17,482 bases of DNA from Candidatus Aenigmatarchaeota archaeon (lineage in GTDB: Archaea; Aenigmatarchaeota; Aenigmatarchaeia; PWEA01; JAGHBM01). Every line of letters begins with the position of its first letter. Within the stretch, counting starts at the first letter, position 1. This document shows, piece after piece, positions 1-7,397 of this stretch. The translations under genes were made by a program, and so were the position numbers. Below the pieces are notes generated by a model, which had not been told where the DNA came from, ran no database searches, and saw only the letters and a program-made list of their open reading frames with translations. The stretch is from assembly GCA_023133195.1 (NCBI GenBank), contig JAGLWW010000002.1, forward strand, positions 1-17,482. The letters are read 5' to 3'.

Positions 1-569
1 AAATTTAATCTTTCCAGTATTTCTCCTGTTCTATCCTTTGCTATTTTACTTACCTTTCCCGGATAAATTTCCGGTATCTCATCCACCTGCTGGGGCTTGT
101 ATACAGTTTTCACATCGGTTATTTTCCTGAAGTAATCCTGTAGCTCATTTCCGCGAAATATTTTAGAAATCTCTTCCACGTCCTTCTCTTTTCCAATATT
201 TGGCCTGAGTTTTCCTGATAAAATCTTCAGTGCAGTTGATTTTCCTATCCCGTTGGAACCAAGGAGCCCTATCACTCTCCCCGGCACAGGAATCGGTAGC
301 CTGTACAGGACAAAGCCGTTTTTGCCGAATCTGTGTATAGGTTCTTCCTTCAGGGCCTCCGGAGTTTTGACCACTTGTATGGCTTTGAAAGGACATTTTT
401 TTACACAGATTCCGCAGCCTATGCACATAGTCTCATCAATAATTGGTTTGCCTTCCTCACCCTCCACGATGCATTTATCTCCGGCCCTGTTTCTCGGGCA
501 GAACCTTTTGCATTCGTAAGTGCATTTCTTGGGATTGCACTTCTTGTAGTCAATAATAGCGATTCTCAT
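1..569 (-). CDS. ABCE1/RLI ribosome-recycling ATPase, N-terminal part (cut by window edge)
   Basis: This is the N-terminal 189 residues of the archaeal/eukaryotic ribosome-splitting ATPase ABCE1 (RLI), a cytoplasmic iron-sulfur ABC ATPase that separates ribosomal subunits after termination. The Fe-S domain is clear: C11, C16, C20 and C24, each spaced as in the family, then a ferredoxin-like C49-x2-C52-x2-C55-x3-C59-P. The first nucleotide-binding domain follows, with Walker A GSNGIGKST at residues 104-112 and a Q-loop region YKPQQVDEIP near 158-166. The family is about 590-600 residues, so two thirds lie beyond the left edge. The ATG at 567-569 fits because the Fe-S motif starts within 10 residues. 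The gene diverges from the YchF-like GTPase, and both starts lie about 26-31 nt from one TTTAAA box. Identity is near certain. Confidence 0.96.
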   Translation of the reverse strand, partial: MRIAIIDYKKCNPKKCTYECKRFCPRNRAGDKCIVEGEEGKPIIDETMCIGCGICVKKCPFKAIQVVKTPEALKEEPIHRFGKNGFVLYRLPIPVPGRVIGLLGSNGIGKSTALKILSGKLRPNIGKEKDVEEISKIFRGNELQDYFRKITDVKTVYKPQQVDEIPEIYPGKVSKIAKDRTGEILERLN

Positions 570-589
570 AATAACAATAAAAGAATAAG

Positions 590-600
590 ATATTTAAAAA
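590..600. promoter_or_regulatory. Shared divergent TATA box (ABCE1 / YchF-like GTPase)
   Basis: A palindromic TTTAAA at 593-598 is the only good TATA-like element in the 56-bp gap between the divergent starts at 569 (minus) and 626 (plus). Its centre is 26.5 nt from the minus start and 30.5 nt from the plus start, which fits archaeal transcription with very short or no leaders. Sharing of one box is inferred from spacing. Confidence 0.5.
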
Positions 601-625
601 TCTATTCACAACACTAAACGGTTTT

Positions 626-1795
626 ATGTTAATAGCTTTGGTGGGTAAGTCAAATACAGGCAAGTCCACTTTCTTCAAGGCGGCCACGCTCGTGGATGTG
701 GAAATATCAAACAGGATTTTTACAACAATAAAACCTAATGAAGGTGTGGCTTACGCCACAACAAATTGCCCGTGCAAGGAACTTGGAAAGTCGTGTGCTC
801 CAAAGAACTCCAGATGCGAGAACGGTCTGCGTTTAGTTCCAATAAAACTCTTGGATGTGGCCGGTCTGGTTCCGGGAGCGCATGAAGGGCGCGGGTTGGG
901 AAACCAGTTTCTCGATGACTTAAGGCAGGCTCCCATATTGATTCACATTCTGGATATATCCGGGACGACTGATCCTGACGGAAATCCTTGCAAGAAGCAT
1001 GACCCGCAAGAGGACATAAAGTTCTTTGAGGAGGAACTGGACTACTGGTACACCGATATTTTTAAGAGGGAATGGAATCAGATGGCAAAGCAGACCGAAA
1101 TTACGCACGCTGACTTTGAAAAACAGATACTGGAGAGGTTCTCCGGACTTGGAATAACAAAGGATTTTATACACGAAGCCATAAAAAAATCAGACGTTGA
1201 CCCTGCAAGACCGACCAAGTGGTCTGACGATGACGTGTTCAGGTTTGCCAAGAACATAAGGAAAGTATCAAAACCCATAATAATCGCTGCAAACAAGATG
1301 GATATTCCAACAAGCGAGGAGAACTACAATAGACTGAAAACAGAACTTATGATTCCATGCTGCGCTGACTCAGAGCTTGCTCTCAGGAAAGCCTCGGAAG
1401 CAGGTCTGATAAAATACACACCGAGTTCCGGAACCTTTGAAATCCTAAAGGAACTGCCTGAGAATCAAAAACACGCCTTGGAAACCATAAAGAAATTTCT
1501 GGAAAAATATGGCTTCACAGGCGTGCAGAAATGCCTGAATACTGCTGTATTTGACTTGATGGATTGCATAGTTGTTTATCCGGTTGAGGATGAAACGCAC
1601 TGGGCAGACAAAAAAGGAAACGTGCTACCGGATGCCCATTTGGTAAAAAAAGGAACCACGGCCCGACAACTGGCATACATAATTCACAGCGACATAGGCG
1701 AGAAGTTCATCGGGGCCATAGACGCCCGCACAAAGAGAAAAATAGGGGCCGACCACGAGCTGAAGGACGGCGACATCATAAAGATTTTAACGTGA
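626..1795 (+). CDS. YchF/Obg-family translation-associated GTPase with TGS domain
   Basis: A 389-residue P-loop GTPase of the archaeal YchF group (Obg superfamily), thought to act with ribosomes in the cytoplasm. Visible motifs are G1 GKSNTGKST (7-15), G3 in the run DVAGLVPGAHEGRGLG, and G4 NKMD at 223-226. Bacterial YchF has a changed G4 that favours ATP; the intact NKxD here predicts GTP. A cysteine-rich insertion between the switch I region and G3 (CPCKELGKSC and CENG) is usual for archaeal members. The C-terminus (GADHELKDGDIIKILT) is a TGS domain, an RNA/ribosome-binding fold. Length is normal. The 3' end overlaps the convergent NreA gene by 20 bp. No Shine-Dalgarno site is seen, so it is probably leaderless. 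Confidence 0.93.
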   Translation: MLIALVGKSNTGKSTFFKAATLVDVEISNRIFTTIKPNEGVAYATTNCPCKELGKSCAPKNSRCENGLRLVPIKLLDVAGLVPGAHEGRGLGNQFLDDLRQAPILIHILDISGTTDPDGNPCKKHDPQEDIKFFEEELDYWYTDIFKREWNQMAKQTEITHADFEKQILERFSGLGITKDFIHEAIKKSDVDPARPTKWSDDDVFRFAKNIRKVSKPIIIAANKMDIPTSEENYNRLKTELMIPCCADSELALRKASEAGLIKYTPSSGTFEILKELPENQKHALETIKKFLEKYGFTGVQKCLNTAVFDLMDCIVVYPVEDETHWADKKGNVLPDAHLVKKGTTARQLAYIIHSDIGEKFIGAIDARTKRKIGADHELKDGDIIKILT

Positions 1796-2987
1796 TAAAA
1801 TCTCCCAGCCTTTTCTGCTTGAGGATTTTGCTTTGTTTTTTATATTCTTCCAGTGGGATTCTTAGTTTCGGTTTTATGTAATTCAATGCCCCTTTTAGAG
1901 TTTGGAATTTTTCATAGTGACCTCTCATGGCGTTCCTTGAATTTTCCCTGACTTCCCAGACGCCTACCGGTATAACATAACCCTCATAAATCTCACGAAA
2001 GACCACTACACGGGCCTGCCTTTTCATCGCGTGTAACCCTTCCACTACACCCAGACGTGAAGCATAGTAGCCACCTCCCTGACTGGCATATTTCCATCTT
2101 CCCTCGAATGGTTCGTGTTCCTCTATTATCTCTGTTTTTTTCAGGTTAAAGCTCCAGAAACTTCCGGGGGCCCAAGCCTCAAAATTTTCGAACTCCCAGT
2201 TTCCAGGCATCAAGAGAATCACAAACTTGTTGTGAAGGAACTCTGAAGTATATACCCTATATTCGTTTAGGGATGGAAACTCCCGAACGGCTTTCATAAG
2301 GTTTTTGCCTATTATTTCATCAAGAGCTGTGATTGACCAGCGGGTGGGTGTCATTTTCCTGTTTTTCTCAAGACCGAGAGCTCCTGATGAAAGTATGTTT
2401 GTGAGTTTGTAGACGTCAACGTTTTTTTTGTAAAGAATAAATGTGGCGTCATTCGCCTTAAGTTCATCATTAACGACCTTGTCCACGCTTCTTGAAATCT
2501 TGATGTTCTCCACGATTTTCACGTTCTTCACGGAAACGGAAGGTCCCATGGGCTGCACGATGTCAGAGAAGCTCATCCTATACACAGGCTTGCCATTGAA
2601 TTCCATTTCCACGTCTGTCGGCTTATTGGCCATGGCCAGGAGTTGGTTTTCCTCCACGAACCTTGATTTGGAAAAGACGGACTGCTTGTATTTGGACCTG
2701 AGGACCAGGGACCTCTTCTCTATTATTTTGTCATATTCCTTGTTAAACCAGGAGCTTGGCTCGTCACTGAGCTCCGAAGAACCTATGTTACCGAGCGGAC
2801 CGACAAACACGTTCGGATATCCGACCCTGCCGACGAATATCGAGGGAGAAGGTCCAAAGAACATGTCCGTTTCTATTTTCTTCATGTTCTGTTTCATCTT
2901 TACCTTGTCCAGAAGAGGGCACTTGCCCAAGCCGCACAGGTTGCGGCTGCCTTTGCAATAGATACACAACTGGGCCGTAGAAACCAT
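1776..2987 (-). CDS. nreA: NreA-type archaeal DNA repair protein with C-terminal PIP box
   Basis: A 403-residue protein matching the archaeal Nre family, which is implicated in DNA repair through interaction with PCNA. The N-terminus has the diagnostic zinc motif C-x2-C-x6-C-x4-C (LCIYCKGSRNLCGLGKCP, residues 7-24). The middle carries conserved family segments such as SPSIFVGRVGYPNVFVGPLG and SRFVEENQLLAMA. The last 13 residues contain QKRLGDFI, a PCNA-interacting-peptide pattern Q-x2-L-x2-F-I. The family sits at the replication fork or at damaged DNA. The ATG at 2987 places the zinc motif at residue 7. An AT-rich TTATTTATTA about 26 nt upstream suggests a leaderless transcript. The gene is convergent with the upstream GTPase gene and overlaps it by 20 bp, so the PIP-box codons double as the GTPase TGS-domain terminus. 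Confidence 0.93.
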   Translation of the reverse strand: MVSTAQLCIYCKGSRNLCGLGKCPLLDKVKMKQNMKKIETDMFFGPSPSIFVGRVGYPNVFVGPLGNIGSSELSDEPSSWFNKEYDKIIEKRSLVLRSKYKQSVFSKSRFVEENQLLAMANKPTDVEMEFNGKPVYRMSFSDIVQPMGPSVSVKNVKIVENIKISRSVDKVVNDELKANDATFILYKKNVDVYKLTNILSSGALGLEKNRKMTPTRWSITALDEIIGKNLMKAVREFPSLNEYRVYTSEFLHNKFVILLMPGNWEFENFEAWAPGSFWSFNLKKTEIIEEHEPFEGRWKYASQGGGYYASRLGVVEGLHAMKRQARVVVFREIYEGYVIPVGVWEVRENSRNAMRGHYEKFQTLKGALNYIKPKLRIPLEEYKKQSKILKQKRLGDFITLKSL

Positions 2988-3034
2988 ATACTAATATTGG
3001 TAAAAAATAATAAATAAGTTAGGAGAAGTAGAGC

Positions 3035-3358
3035 TTACTTTTTCTTTTTTGCTGGTTTTCTCTTCTTTTTTGCCGGTTTTTCTGAAACAGGCTCTACTTT
3101 TGGCTCCGGTACTACTGGTGATTTGAGCTCTTCGCTCTCAATCCAAACTATCAGAATTCCCAATATAATTACTATGGGCGGGATTACTCCCTTTAACACG
3201 GTTGTAAACTCGTTCCACCAGTCCAGAGAAATTCCCCCGATGGTTGACCAGCTTGCCGATTTTACAACTCCAATTATAGGAGCTCCGACTGGTACCAGCA
3301 GCCAAATGCCAAATAGAATTAAAATCAGTCCGAATATAAGTTTTATTCCTGCGTGCAT
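3035..3358 (-). CDS. Small two-helix membrane protein with Lys/Pro-rich tail
   Basis: A 107-residue protein of unknown function. Two hydrophobic stretches are clear: residues about 6-25 (LIFGLILILFGIWLLVPV) and about 55-72 (VIPPIVIILGILIVW). The intervening loop holds several Trp residues. The C-terminal 35 residues are charged, ending in a lysine-rich track (KPAKKKRKPAKKKK), typical of a cytoplasmic tail that could touch nucleic acid or lipid headgroups. The start at 3358 has a GAGGTTC element 7-8 nt upstream. It lies between NreA (same strand, 47 bp downstream) and the divergent glycosyltransferase. I do not recognise a named family; a real gene is likely because of the hydrophobicity pattern and the ribosome-binding site. 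Confidence 0.72.
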   Translation of the reverse strand: MHAGIKLIFGLILILFGIWLLVPVGAPIIGVVKSASWSTIGGISLDWWNEFTTVLKGVIPPIVIILGILIVWIESEELKSPVVPEPKVEPVSEKPAKKKRKPAKKKK

Positions 3359-3385
3359 TTTTGAACCTCTTTATTCATCTATACA

Positions 3386-3402
3386 AAGATTAAATAAATC
3401 TT
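3386..3402. promoter_or_regulatory. Palindrome in divergent promoter region
   Basis: AAGATT-AAATA-AATCTT is a 17-bp AT-rich inverted repeat in the 115-bp gap between the small membrane-protein gene and the glycosyltransferase gene. It overlaps TATA-like sequence about 30-45 nt upstream of the minus-strand start. It may be a regulator site or chance in AT-rich DNA. Confidence 0.25.
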
Positions 3403-3473
3403 ATATATAAGCTTTTGTTTTACAATTTGACATAAACTTATTAATATACAAAACAATTTTTTTCTATTGATGA

Positions 3474-4700
3474 ATGGGAGTAAAGATGAACATGAAATCT
3501 ATAAGTAAAAGTGAGGTTAAGAAATTGCCAAAATATCCGATAGTCGTCGGAATTCCCACAAAAAATTCCGAGTCAACTATTTTGCATGTTTTGTCGAACG
3601 TGGTTGAAGGTCTGACCAGGCGTTTTTCGGAGAGAAGTCTTATTGTAATTGCAGATGGACATTCCAAGGATAATACAATAGACTTGGTGGAAATGTTTCC
3701 CCTTCCAAAGAACGTTGATTTGATTTTGGCAGAAGACGAGAAACCGTACGGAAAGGGTTCGGGAGTAAAGTCTGTACTGGAAATAGGTAAGGAAGTGGAC
3801 TCATACTCCACAACTATAATTGATTCTGATTTGGTTTTTATAACTCCAAGCTGGATAGAGCTGCTTGCAAAACCAACTTTATACGGAAGGGCCGGATTGG
3901 TTGCCCCGTTTTATCAGAGGAACAAATATGACGGTTTGATAACAAACGTTTTGGTTTATCCCTTTACGAAGGCAATATACGGAGGCTACAGGAGACAACC
4001 CATAGGCGGTGATTTCTCTATTTCAAAACCACTTCTTTACGATTTGTTAAATCAGGAAGTTCCTCACGATTTTGGAATAGATATTTTTTTAACAACAACA
4101 GCTTTGGTAAAGAATTACAAAATAGGCGAGGCTATTCTGGGCATAAAAGTGCACAGCAGCACAAGGAAATATGTTATACCAAAAAAGCACATAGATCCGA
4201 TGTTCCATCAGGTCGCGAGGCAGATGTTTAAGATGCTTGAACAATATGAAAGTGTATGGGTAAACGGAAGAAAGCCAGAGTATAAGGAAATTTCGTGCGG
4301 AATAAAGAACAGAAAATCAATCCCGTTAAAGATAGACACGGAAAAGATAAAGGGTTCCTTCAAGGGCAGGTCTAAAAAGAACAAAAATATGATTTTCAAG
4401 ATAGCCAGGGGATATGATTTCGATCTTTCAAGGAGATTGCCAAAAATAATAGGAAACGGAAAGGGAGTGGGAAAAGAGGATTGGGTGAAATTTGTTTACG
4501 CCACCGCTCTTTATTACAAGCATAACAAAAATGAAAAAGTTCTTGACGCCTTACTGAGTTTATGGTACGGCAGATATTACAATCATGTGAAAAAGATAAG
4601 AGATATGAGCTACAAGGAAGCGGAAGCAGAGGTTGAAAGCATATACAAGACTTTTAAGAAACACAGGGAAGAGTTTAGAGAAAATTACACCAGTGTATAA
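3474..4700 (+). CDS. GT2-fold glycosyltransferase, GT81/mannosylglycerate synthase-like
   Basis: A 408-residue GT-A glycosyltransferase. The N-terminal nucleotide-sugar fold is visible: VVGIPTKNSEST (24-35), IADGHSKDNT (59-68), GKGSGVK (93-99), and the metal-binding DSD at 117-119. The block QPIGGDFSIS (175-184) and the following acidic-rich segment (PHDFGIDIF) resemble glucosyl-3-phosphoglycerate and mannosyl(glucosyl)glycerate synthases, which transfer a sugar from an NDP-sugar to (phospho)glycerate. The next gene is a glycerate kinase, separated by 1 nt, which supports a glycerate-derived acceptor. The chosen ATG at 3474 is about 27 nt from a TTAATATA box; ATG at 3486, preceded by GGGAG, is an equally possible start. 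No membrane helix is seen. The exact donor and product cannot be read from sequence; a cell-envelope GT2 is the main alternative. Confidence 0.75.
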   Translation: MGVKMNMKSISKSEVKKLPKYPIVVGIPTKNSESTILHVLSNVVEGLTRRFSERSLIVIADGHSKDNTIDLVEMFPLPKNVDLILAEDEKPYGKGSGVKSVLEIGKEVDSYSTTIIDSDLVFITPSWIELLAKPTLYGRAGLVAPFYQRNKYDGLITNVLVYPFTKAIYGGYRRQPIGGDFSISKPLLYDLLNQEVPHDFGIDIFLTTTALVKNYKIGEAILGIKVHSSTRKYVIPKKHIDPMFHQVARQMFKMLEQYESVWVNGRKPEYKEISCGIKNRKSIPLKIDTEKIKGSFKGRSKKNKNMIFKIARGYDFDLSRRLPKIIGNGKGVGKEDWVKFVYATALYYKHNKNEKVLDALLSLWYGRYYNHVKKIRDMSYKEAEAEVESIYKTFKKHREEFRENYTSV

Positions 4701-4701
4701 G

Positions 4702-5844
4702 ATGAACCGAAAAACTAAAACCAAGAGAGATATTTTGTCCATAATTGATTACGCCTTGAAAGAAACGTCTATAGAAAAAGCAATCAGGAGTAGCGTGAAA
4801 CTTAACGGAAACATTCTTAAGATAAAGAAGAAAAAATACGACCTGAAAAATTTTGATAACATTTATGTCATGGGTTCGGGAAAAGCTTCCTACAGGATGG
4901 CCAAATCCCTGAACAGGATTCTCGGAAAAAAAATCAGTGAAGGTCTTGTAATATATACAAAGAAAGAAAAGAAATTGGGCAAAATAAAGGTCTTAAGAGG
5001 GACTCATCCCTTTCCTTCTGAGAGTAGCATCAAGGCCACCAAAAAACTAATTTCTCTTGCTGAAAAAACTAACAAGAATGACCTTACAATATATTTGCTC
5101 TCGGGCGGGACTTCTTCCCTGCTATGTCATCCGACAATATGTCTGAAAAAATTAATAAAACTTAACGAAGAGCTCCTAAAATCAAAAAGGAACATAAAAC
5201 AGGTAAACAGGATAAGAAGGAAATATTCAAGTGTCAAGGGAGGCAAGCTTCTGGAACACTTTCATGGAAAAATAATCAACCTTGTGATATCAGACGTGGT
5301 GGGAGACTCGCTGGAGTTCATAGGCTCCGGTTCACTCCACAAAAAAAGCAGAGGGGTTGACAACTTCATTCTCGCCAACAACAGGATGCTTCTGGAGAAG
5401 GCAGCAGAGAAAGCCAGGAAACTGGGCTACGGAACGAAAATAGTCTATCCAAATTACGAGGGAAACCCGGAAAGCCTTGTCACAAAACTTAAAGGGCTTT
5501 CAAAAAACCTGAAATCCCGAAGCTGCATTATATCTGGTGGAGAGTTTGCATTCAAGGTCAGGGGCAAGGGAGATGGGGGACCTAATCAGGATTTTGTGCT
5601 CCGATGCCGCAAAATCAAAGGTGTCACTGTTGCTTCAATAGATTCCGATGGCATAGACGGTAACTCGAAGGCTGCCGGCGCGATAGCAGACGAAAAGGAT
5701 TTCCAGAAACATGACGAAGAGGAAATTCAAGGGTACCTCAAGAATAGCGACTCCTACACTTTCTTCAGGAAGAGGAACTGTTCAATAATTACGGGACCTA
5801 CAGGAACCAATCTCAATGATTTGAGAATTATGATAAAGCTTTAA
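4702..5844 (+). CDS. Glycerate 2-kinase, MOFRL family (GckA-like)
   Basis: A 380-residue enzyme of the MOFRL/DUF4147 glycerate kinase family, which phosphorylates D-glycerate with ATP to 2-phosphoglycerate in the cytoplasm. Family signatures in order: MGSGKAS (57-63), GTHPFPSE (100-107), LSGGTSSLL (133-141), NRIRRKYSSVKGGKL (169-183), GDGGPNQD (290-297), DSDGIDG (314-320) and GPTGTNLNDL (365-374). Length is slightly below the usual 420-450. An in-frame ATG exists at 4633 but would overlap the upstream gene by 68 nt; the ATG at 4702, 1 nt after that gene's stop, aligns better with the family N-terminus and implies translational coupling. Together with the glycosyltransferase it suggests synthesis or recycling of a glyceryl glycoside. 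Confidence 0.9.
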   Translation: MNRKTKTKRDILSIIDYALKETSIEKAIRSSVKLNGNILKIKKKKYDLKNFDNIYVMGSGKASYRMAKSLNRILGKKISEGLVIYTKKEKKLGKIKVLRGTHPFPSESSIKATKKLISLAEKTNKNDLTIYLLSGGTSSLLCHPTICLKKLIKLNEELLKSKRNIKQVNRIRRKYSSVKGGKLLEHFHGKIINLVISDVVGDSLEFIGSGSLHKKSRGVDNFILANNRMLLEKAAEKARKLGYGTKIVYPNYEGNPESLVTKLKGLSKNLKSRSCIISGGEFAFKVRGKGDGGPNQDFVLRCRKIKGVTVASIDSDGIDGNSKAAGAIADEKDFQKHDEEEIQGYLKNSDSYTFFRKRNCSIITGPTGTNLNDLRIMIKL

Positions 5845-5845
5845 A
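5840..5845 (+). promoter_or_regulatory. TATA box for rpl15e leader transcript
   Basis: TTTAAA overlaps the stop codon of the glycerate kinase gene. A start about 25-28 nt downstream (near 5869) would fall just before the first paired segment of the predicted leader RNA at 5872, so box and structure are consistent with each other. Inferred from sequence only. Confidence 0.45.
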
Positions 5846-5871
5846 TAGGTATATGCTAAATTTTTAGTAAT

Positions 5872-5982
5872 AACCTACGATGTGCCTTTTCGGATTGGTT
5901 CCGATACCTCCTGTCTGGAGGATGGTGAAGGTTAATATTTGGAAATCAATATTTCCAAACTTGAAAATTTTAAATTTTCAAG
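5872..5982 (+). ncRNA. Candidate structured 5' leader RNA of rpl15e
   Basis: The 148-bp gap before rpl15e can fold well. An outer helix AACCT/AGGTT (5872-5876 with 5929-5933) encloses two hairpins: TCGGA-ttggt-TCCGA (5890-5904) and CCTCC-tgtct-GGAGG (5907-5921), giving a three-way junction. Two further hairpins follow: TTTGGAAAT-caat-ATTTCCAAA (5938-5959) and CTTGAAAAT-tttaa-ATTTTCAAG (5960-5982). The last one ends directly against the ribosome-binding site GAGGTGATT (5982-5990). The pairs are seen by eye. A regulatory role, such as binding of a ribosomal protein, is inference, and I do not recognise a known riboswitch or leader family. Confidence 0.45.
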
Positions 5983-5992
5983 AGGTGATTAA

Positions 5993-6553
5993 ATGGGAAT
6001 GTACAAGAGAATAAGGGAAATATGGAAAAGGCCCAAGGAGAATCTGGGCGGACTCTGGAAAGAGAGGCTTATTGCCTGGAGAAAGGAAAATGTCATAGAA
6101 AAGATAGAAAAACCCACAAGGCTGGACAGGGCAAGAAATTTGGGTTATAAAGCGAAGCAAGGCTATGTTCTGGTAAGAGTAAAAATCAAGAGGGGAGGAA
6201 GGAAAAGACCGAAAACTGCCAAAGGAAGAAAACCGAAAAAAGCAGGAAGCGTGAAATTTTCTCCTGGTAAAAGTCTTAAGTGGATAGCAGAAGAAAGGAC
6301 TGCCAGAAAGTTTTCCAATTTGGAAGTACTGAATTCTTACTATGTGGCGGAAGACGGGATTCATAAGTGGTATGAAGTGATTATGGTAGACCCGCATCAT
6401 CCTGTAATAAAGAAAGACAGAAAAATAAACTGGATTTGTGAAGGCAGGAGAAGGGTTTTTAGAGGAAAGACTTCGGCAGGCAGGAAATCCAGAGGAATGC
6501 GCGGCAAAGGAAAGGGATTTGAGAAGGCAAGACCTTCTGTAAGGAAAAGATAG
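5993..6553 (+). CDS. rpl15e: 50S ribosomal protein L15e
   Basis: A 186-residue, very basic large-subunit ribosomal protein specific to archaea and eukaryotes. The family pattern is clear: an N-terminal [12 protein letters not shown] start, a central [20 protein letters not shown], the strongly conserved [20 protein letters not shown] block near 117-136, [14 protein letters not shown], and a C-terminal [18 protein letters not shown]. It folds on rRNA in the large subunit. The ATG at 5993 sits 4 nt after GGTGA; a second in-frame ATG at 5999 is less well spaced. It heads the conserved archaeal cluster L15e-Rpp30-Pop5. Its upstream region can fold extensively (described separately). Identification is secure. 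Confidence 0.97.
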   Translation: MGMYKRIREIWKRPKENLGGLWKERLIAWRKENVIEKIEKPTRLDRARNLGYKAKQGYVLVRVKIKRGGRKRPKTAKGRKPKKAGSVKFSPGKSLKWIAEERTARKFSNLEVLNSYYVAEDGIHKWYEVIMVDPHHPVIKKDRKINWICEGRRRVFRGKTSAGRKSRGMRGKGKGFEKARPSVRKR

Positions 6554-6563
6554 CCAAATGCCG

Positions 6564-6569
6564 TTTTTT
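6564..6569 (+). terminator. T-run after rpl15e
   Basis: A run of six T follows the rpl15e stop by 10 nt. Archaeal RNA polymerase stops at U-rich tracts, so this is a plausible weak terminator, with an AT-rich stretch (cttttt) 20 nt further on. Read-through into rnp3 is also possible. Confidence 0.3.
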
Positions 6570-6611
6570 AAGCTATTAATAAACTTTTTAGCCATATTTA
6601 TATCGCGGATA

Positions 6612-6756
6612 AAAATGGAATTTTATGATTTTGTGACAAGGGAACAAAGCTTAAAACTCTCAACAGGTTGATATAATGGAATTTTATGATTTTGTGACAA
6701 GGGAACAAAATTTAAAATTACTCTAGGAGCGGATACAATGGAATTTTATGATTTAA
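6612..6756 (+). repeat. Three tandem copies of the rnp3 promoter/start region
   Basis: The sequence aatggaattttatgattt occurs at 6614, 6675 and 6737 (periods 61 and 62 bp). The first two copies share 35 identical bases and a similar remainder; the third is the actual start of rnp3 and diverges after about 18 bases. Each of the first two copies opens a mini-ORF beginning MEFYDFVTREQ: 6615-6671 (18 codons, TGA) and 6676-6726 (16 codons, TAG). Each copy also carries a TATA-like run (TTAAAA near 6653, TTTAAA at 6711-6716) about 23-25 nt before the next ATG, so the duplicated unit looks like promoter plus start codon. Confidence 0.9.
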
Positions 6757-7397
6757 ACGTAAAACTGGAAAGCCTGGAAGAAATGGATAATGTGATAGAA
6801 ACAGCAAGAAGGCTGGGTTATTCAGGGATATGCCTTGTTGAGAAATATGCAAATCTGGACAGGTTCAAAAAAATAGAGGAGAAAGCCAGGTCCGTAAAGG
6901 ATTTGAAGATAATAGCAGGCATAGAGGTGGAAGCCGACGGAGTTAAGGAACTGAAAAGAATGATTTCCAAGGCCAAAAGGTTCTCCAATTTTATAATAGT
7001 TTCAGGCGGTGAATACAAGATAAACAGGGCTGCTTCAGAGGATTCTCGTGTGAGTATTCTTTCCCATCCAGAATACAAAAGGTCAGATTCAGGGGTAGAC
7101 CATGTTATAGCAAGGTTTGCCGCAGAAAACAAGGTGGCAATAGAGATAGACTTTCACGAGATTTTGGAGACTTTCAGGAAGGTAAGGTCTTTTGTTCTTA
7201 ACCATATGAGGTTAAACACGGAGCTTGCCAAAAAGTACGGGGCACCGATTGTGATAACTTCCTGTGCAAGAAGTAAGTGGGACATGAGAGATCCCAGAGA
7301 GCTTGCTGCGATAGGTCAGATACTTGGCATGAGTCTTGAGGATTCGATGAATTCTGTTTCTAAGGTTCCAAAAAGCATAATAGGAGGTAAGGTCTAA
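6738..7397 (+). CDS. rnp3: RNase P protein component Rpp30 (RNP3)
   Basis: A 219-residue protein of the RNase P p30 family, a TIM-barrel-like subunit that with Pop5 activates the catalytic RNA for tRNA 5' maturation. Family features: N-terminal MEFYDLNVKLESLEEM, RLGYSGICL (26-34), IIAGIEVEA (58-66), SILSHPEYKR with VDHVIARFAAENKVAIEIDF in the middle, and the C-terminal APIVITSCARSKWDMRDPREL. Length is typical. The ATG at 6738 is chosen because the conserved start MxFYDL begins here and a TTTAAA box lies about 24 nt upstream. Two upstream copies of the same start run into stop codons after 16-18 codons. It overlaps rnp2 by 1 nt (TAATG), indicating coupled translation. Confidence 0.95.
   Translation: MEFYDLNVKLESLEEMDNVIETARRLGYSGICLVEKYANLDRFKKIEEKARSVKDLKIIAGIEVEADGVKELKRMISKAKRFSNFIIVSGGEYKINRAASEDSRVSILSHPEYKRSDSGVDHVIARFAAENKVAIEIDFHEILETFRKVRSFVLNHMRLNTELAKKYGAPIVITSCARSKWDMRDPRELAAIGQILGMSLEDSMNSVSKVPKSIIGGKV

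Noticed and set aside
2443..2961. 172-residue plus-strand frame opposite NreA
   Set aside because: It is low-complexity (Ser/Thr/Leu-rich) and lies wholly antisense to a well-supported gene.
4633..4701. Longer N-terminus for the glycerate kinase beginning at the ATG at 4633
   Set aside because: It would overlap the glycosyltransferase by 68 nt, and the extra 23 residues are just the shifted reading of that gene's 3' end; the ATG at 4702 fits the family start.
5872..5982. C/D-box sRNA or known fluoride riboswitch in the rpl15e leader
   Set aside because: No RUGAUGA/CUGA box pair and no match to the fluoride riboswitch core as I know it.
5978..6595. 205-residue minus-strand frame opposite rpl15e
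   Set aside because: Its Phe/Ser/Pro-rich sequence is what the complement of a Lys/Arg-rich ribosomal gene gives; no family resemblance.
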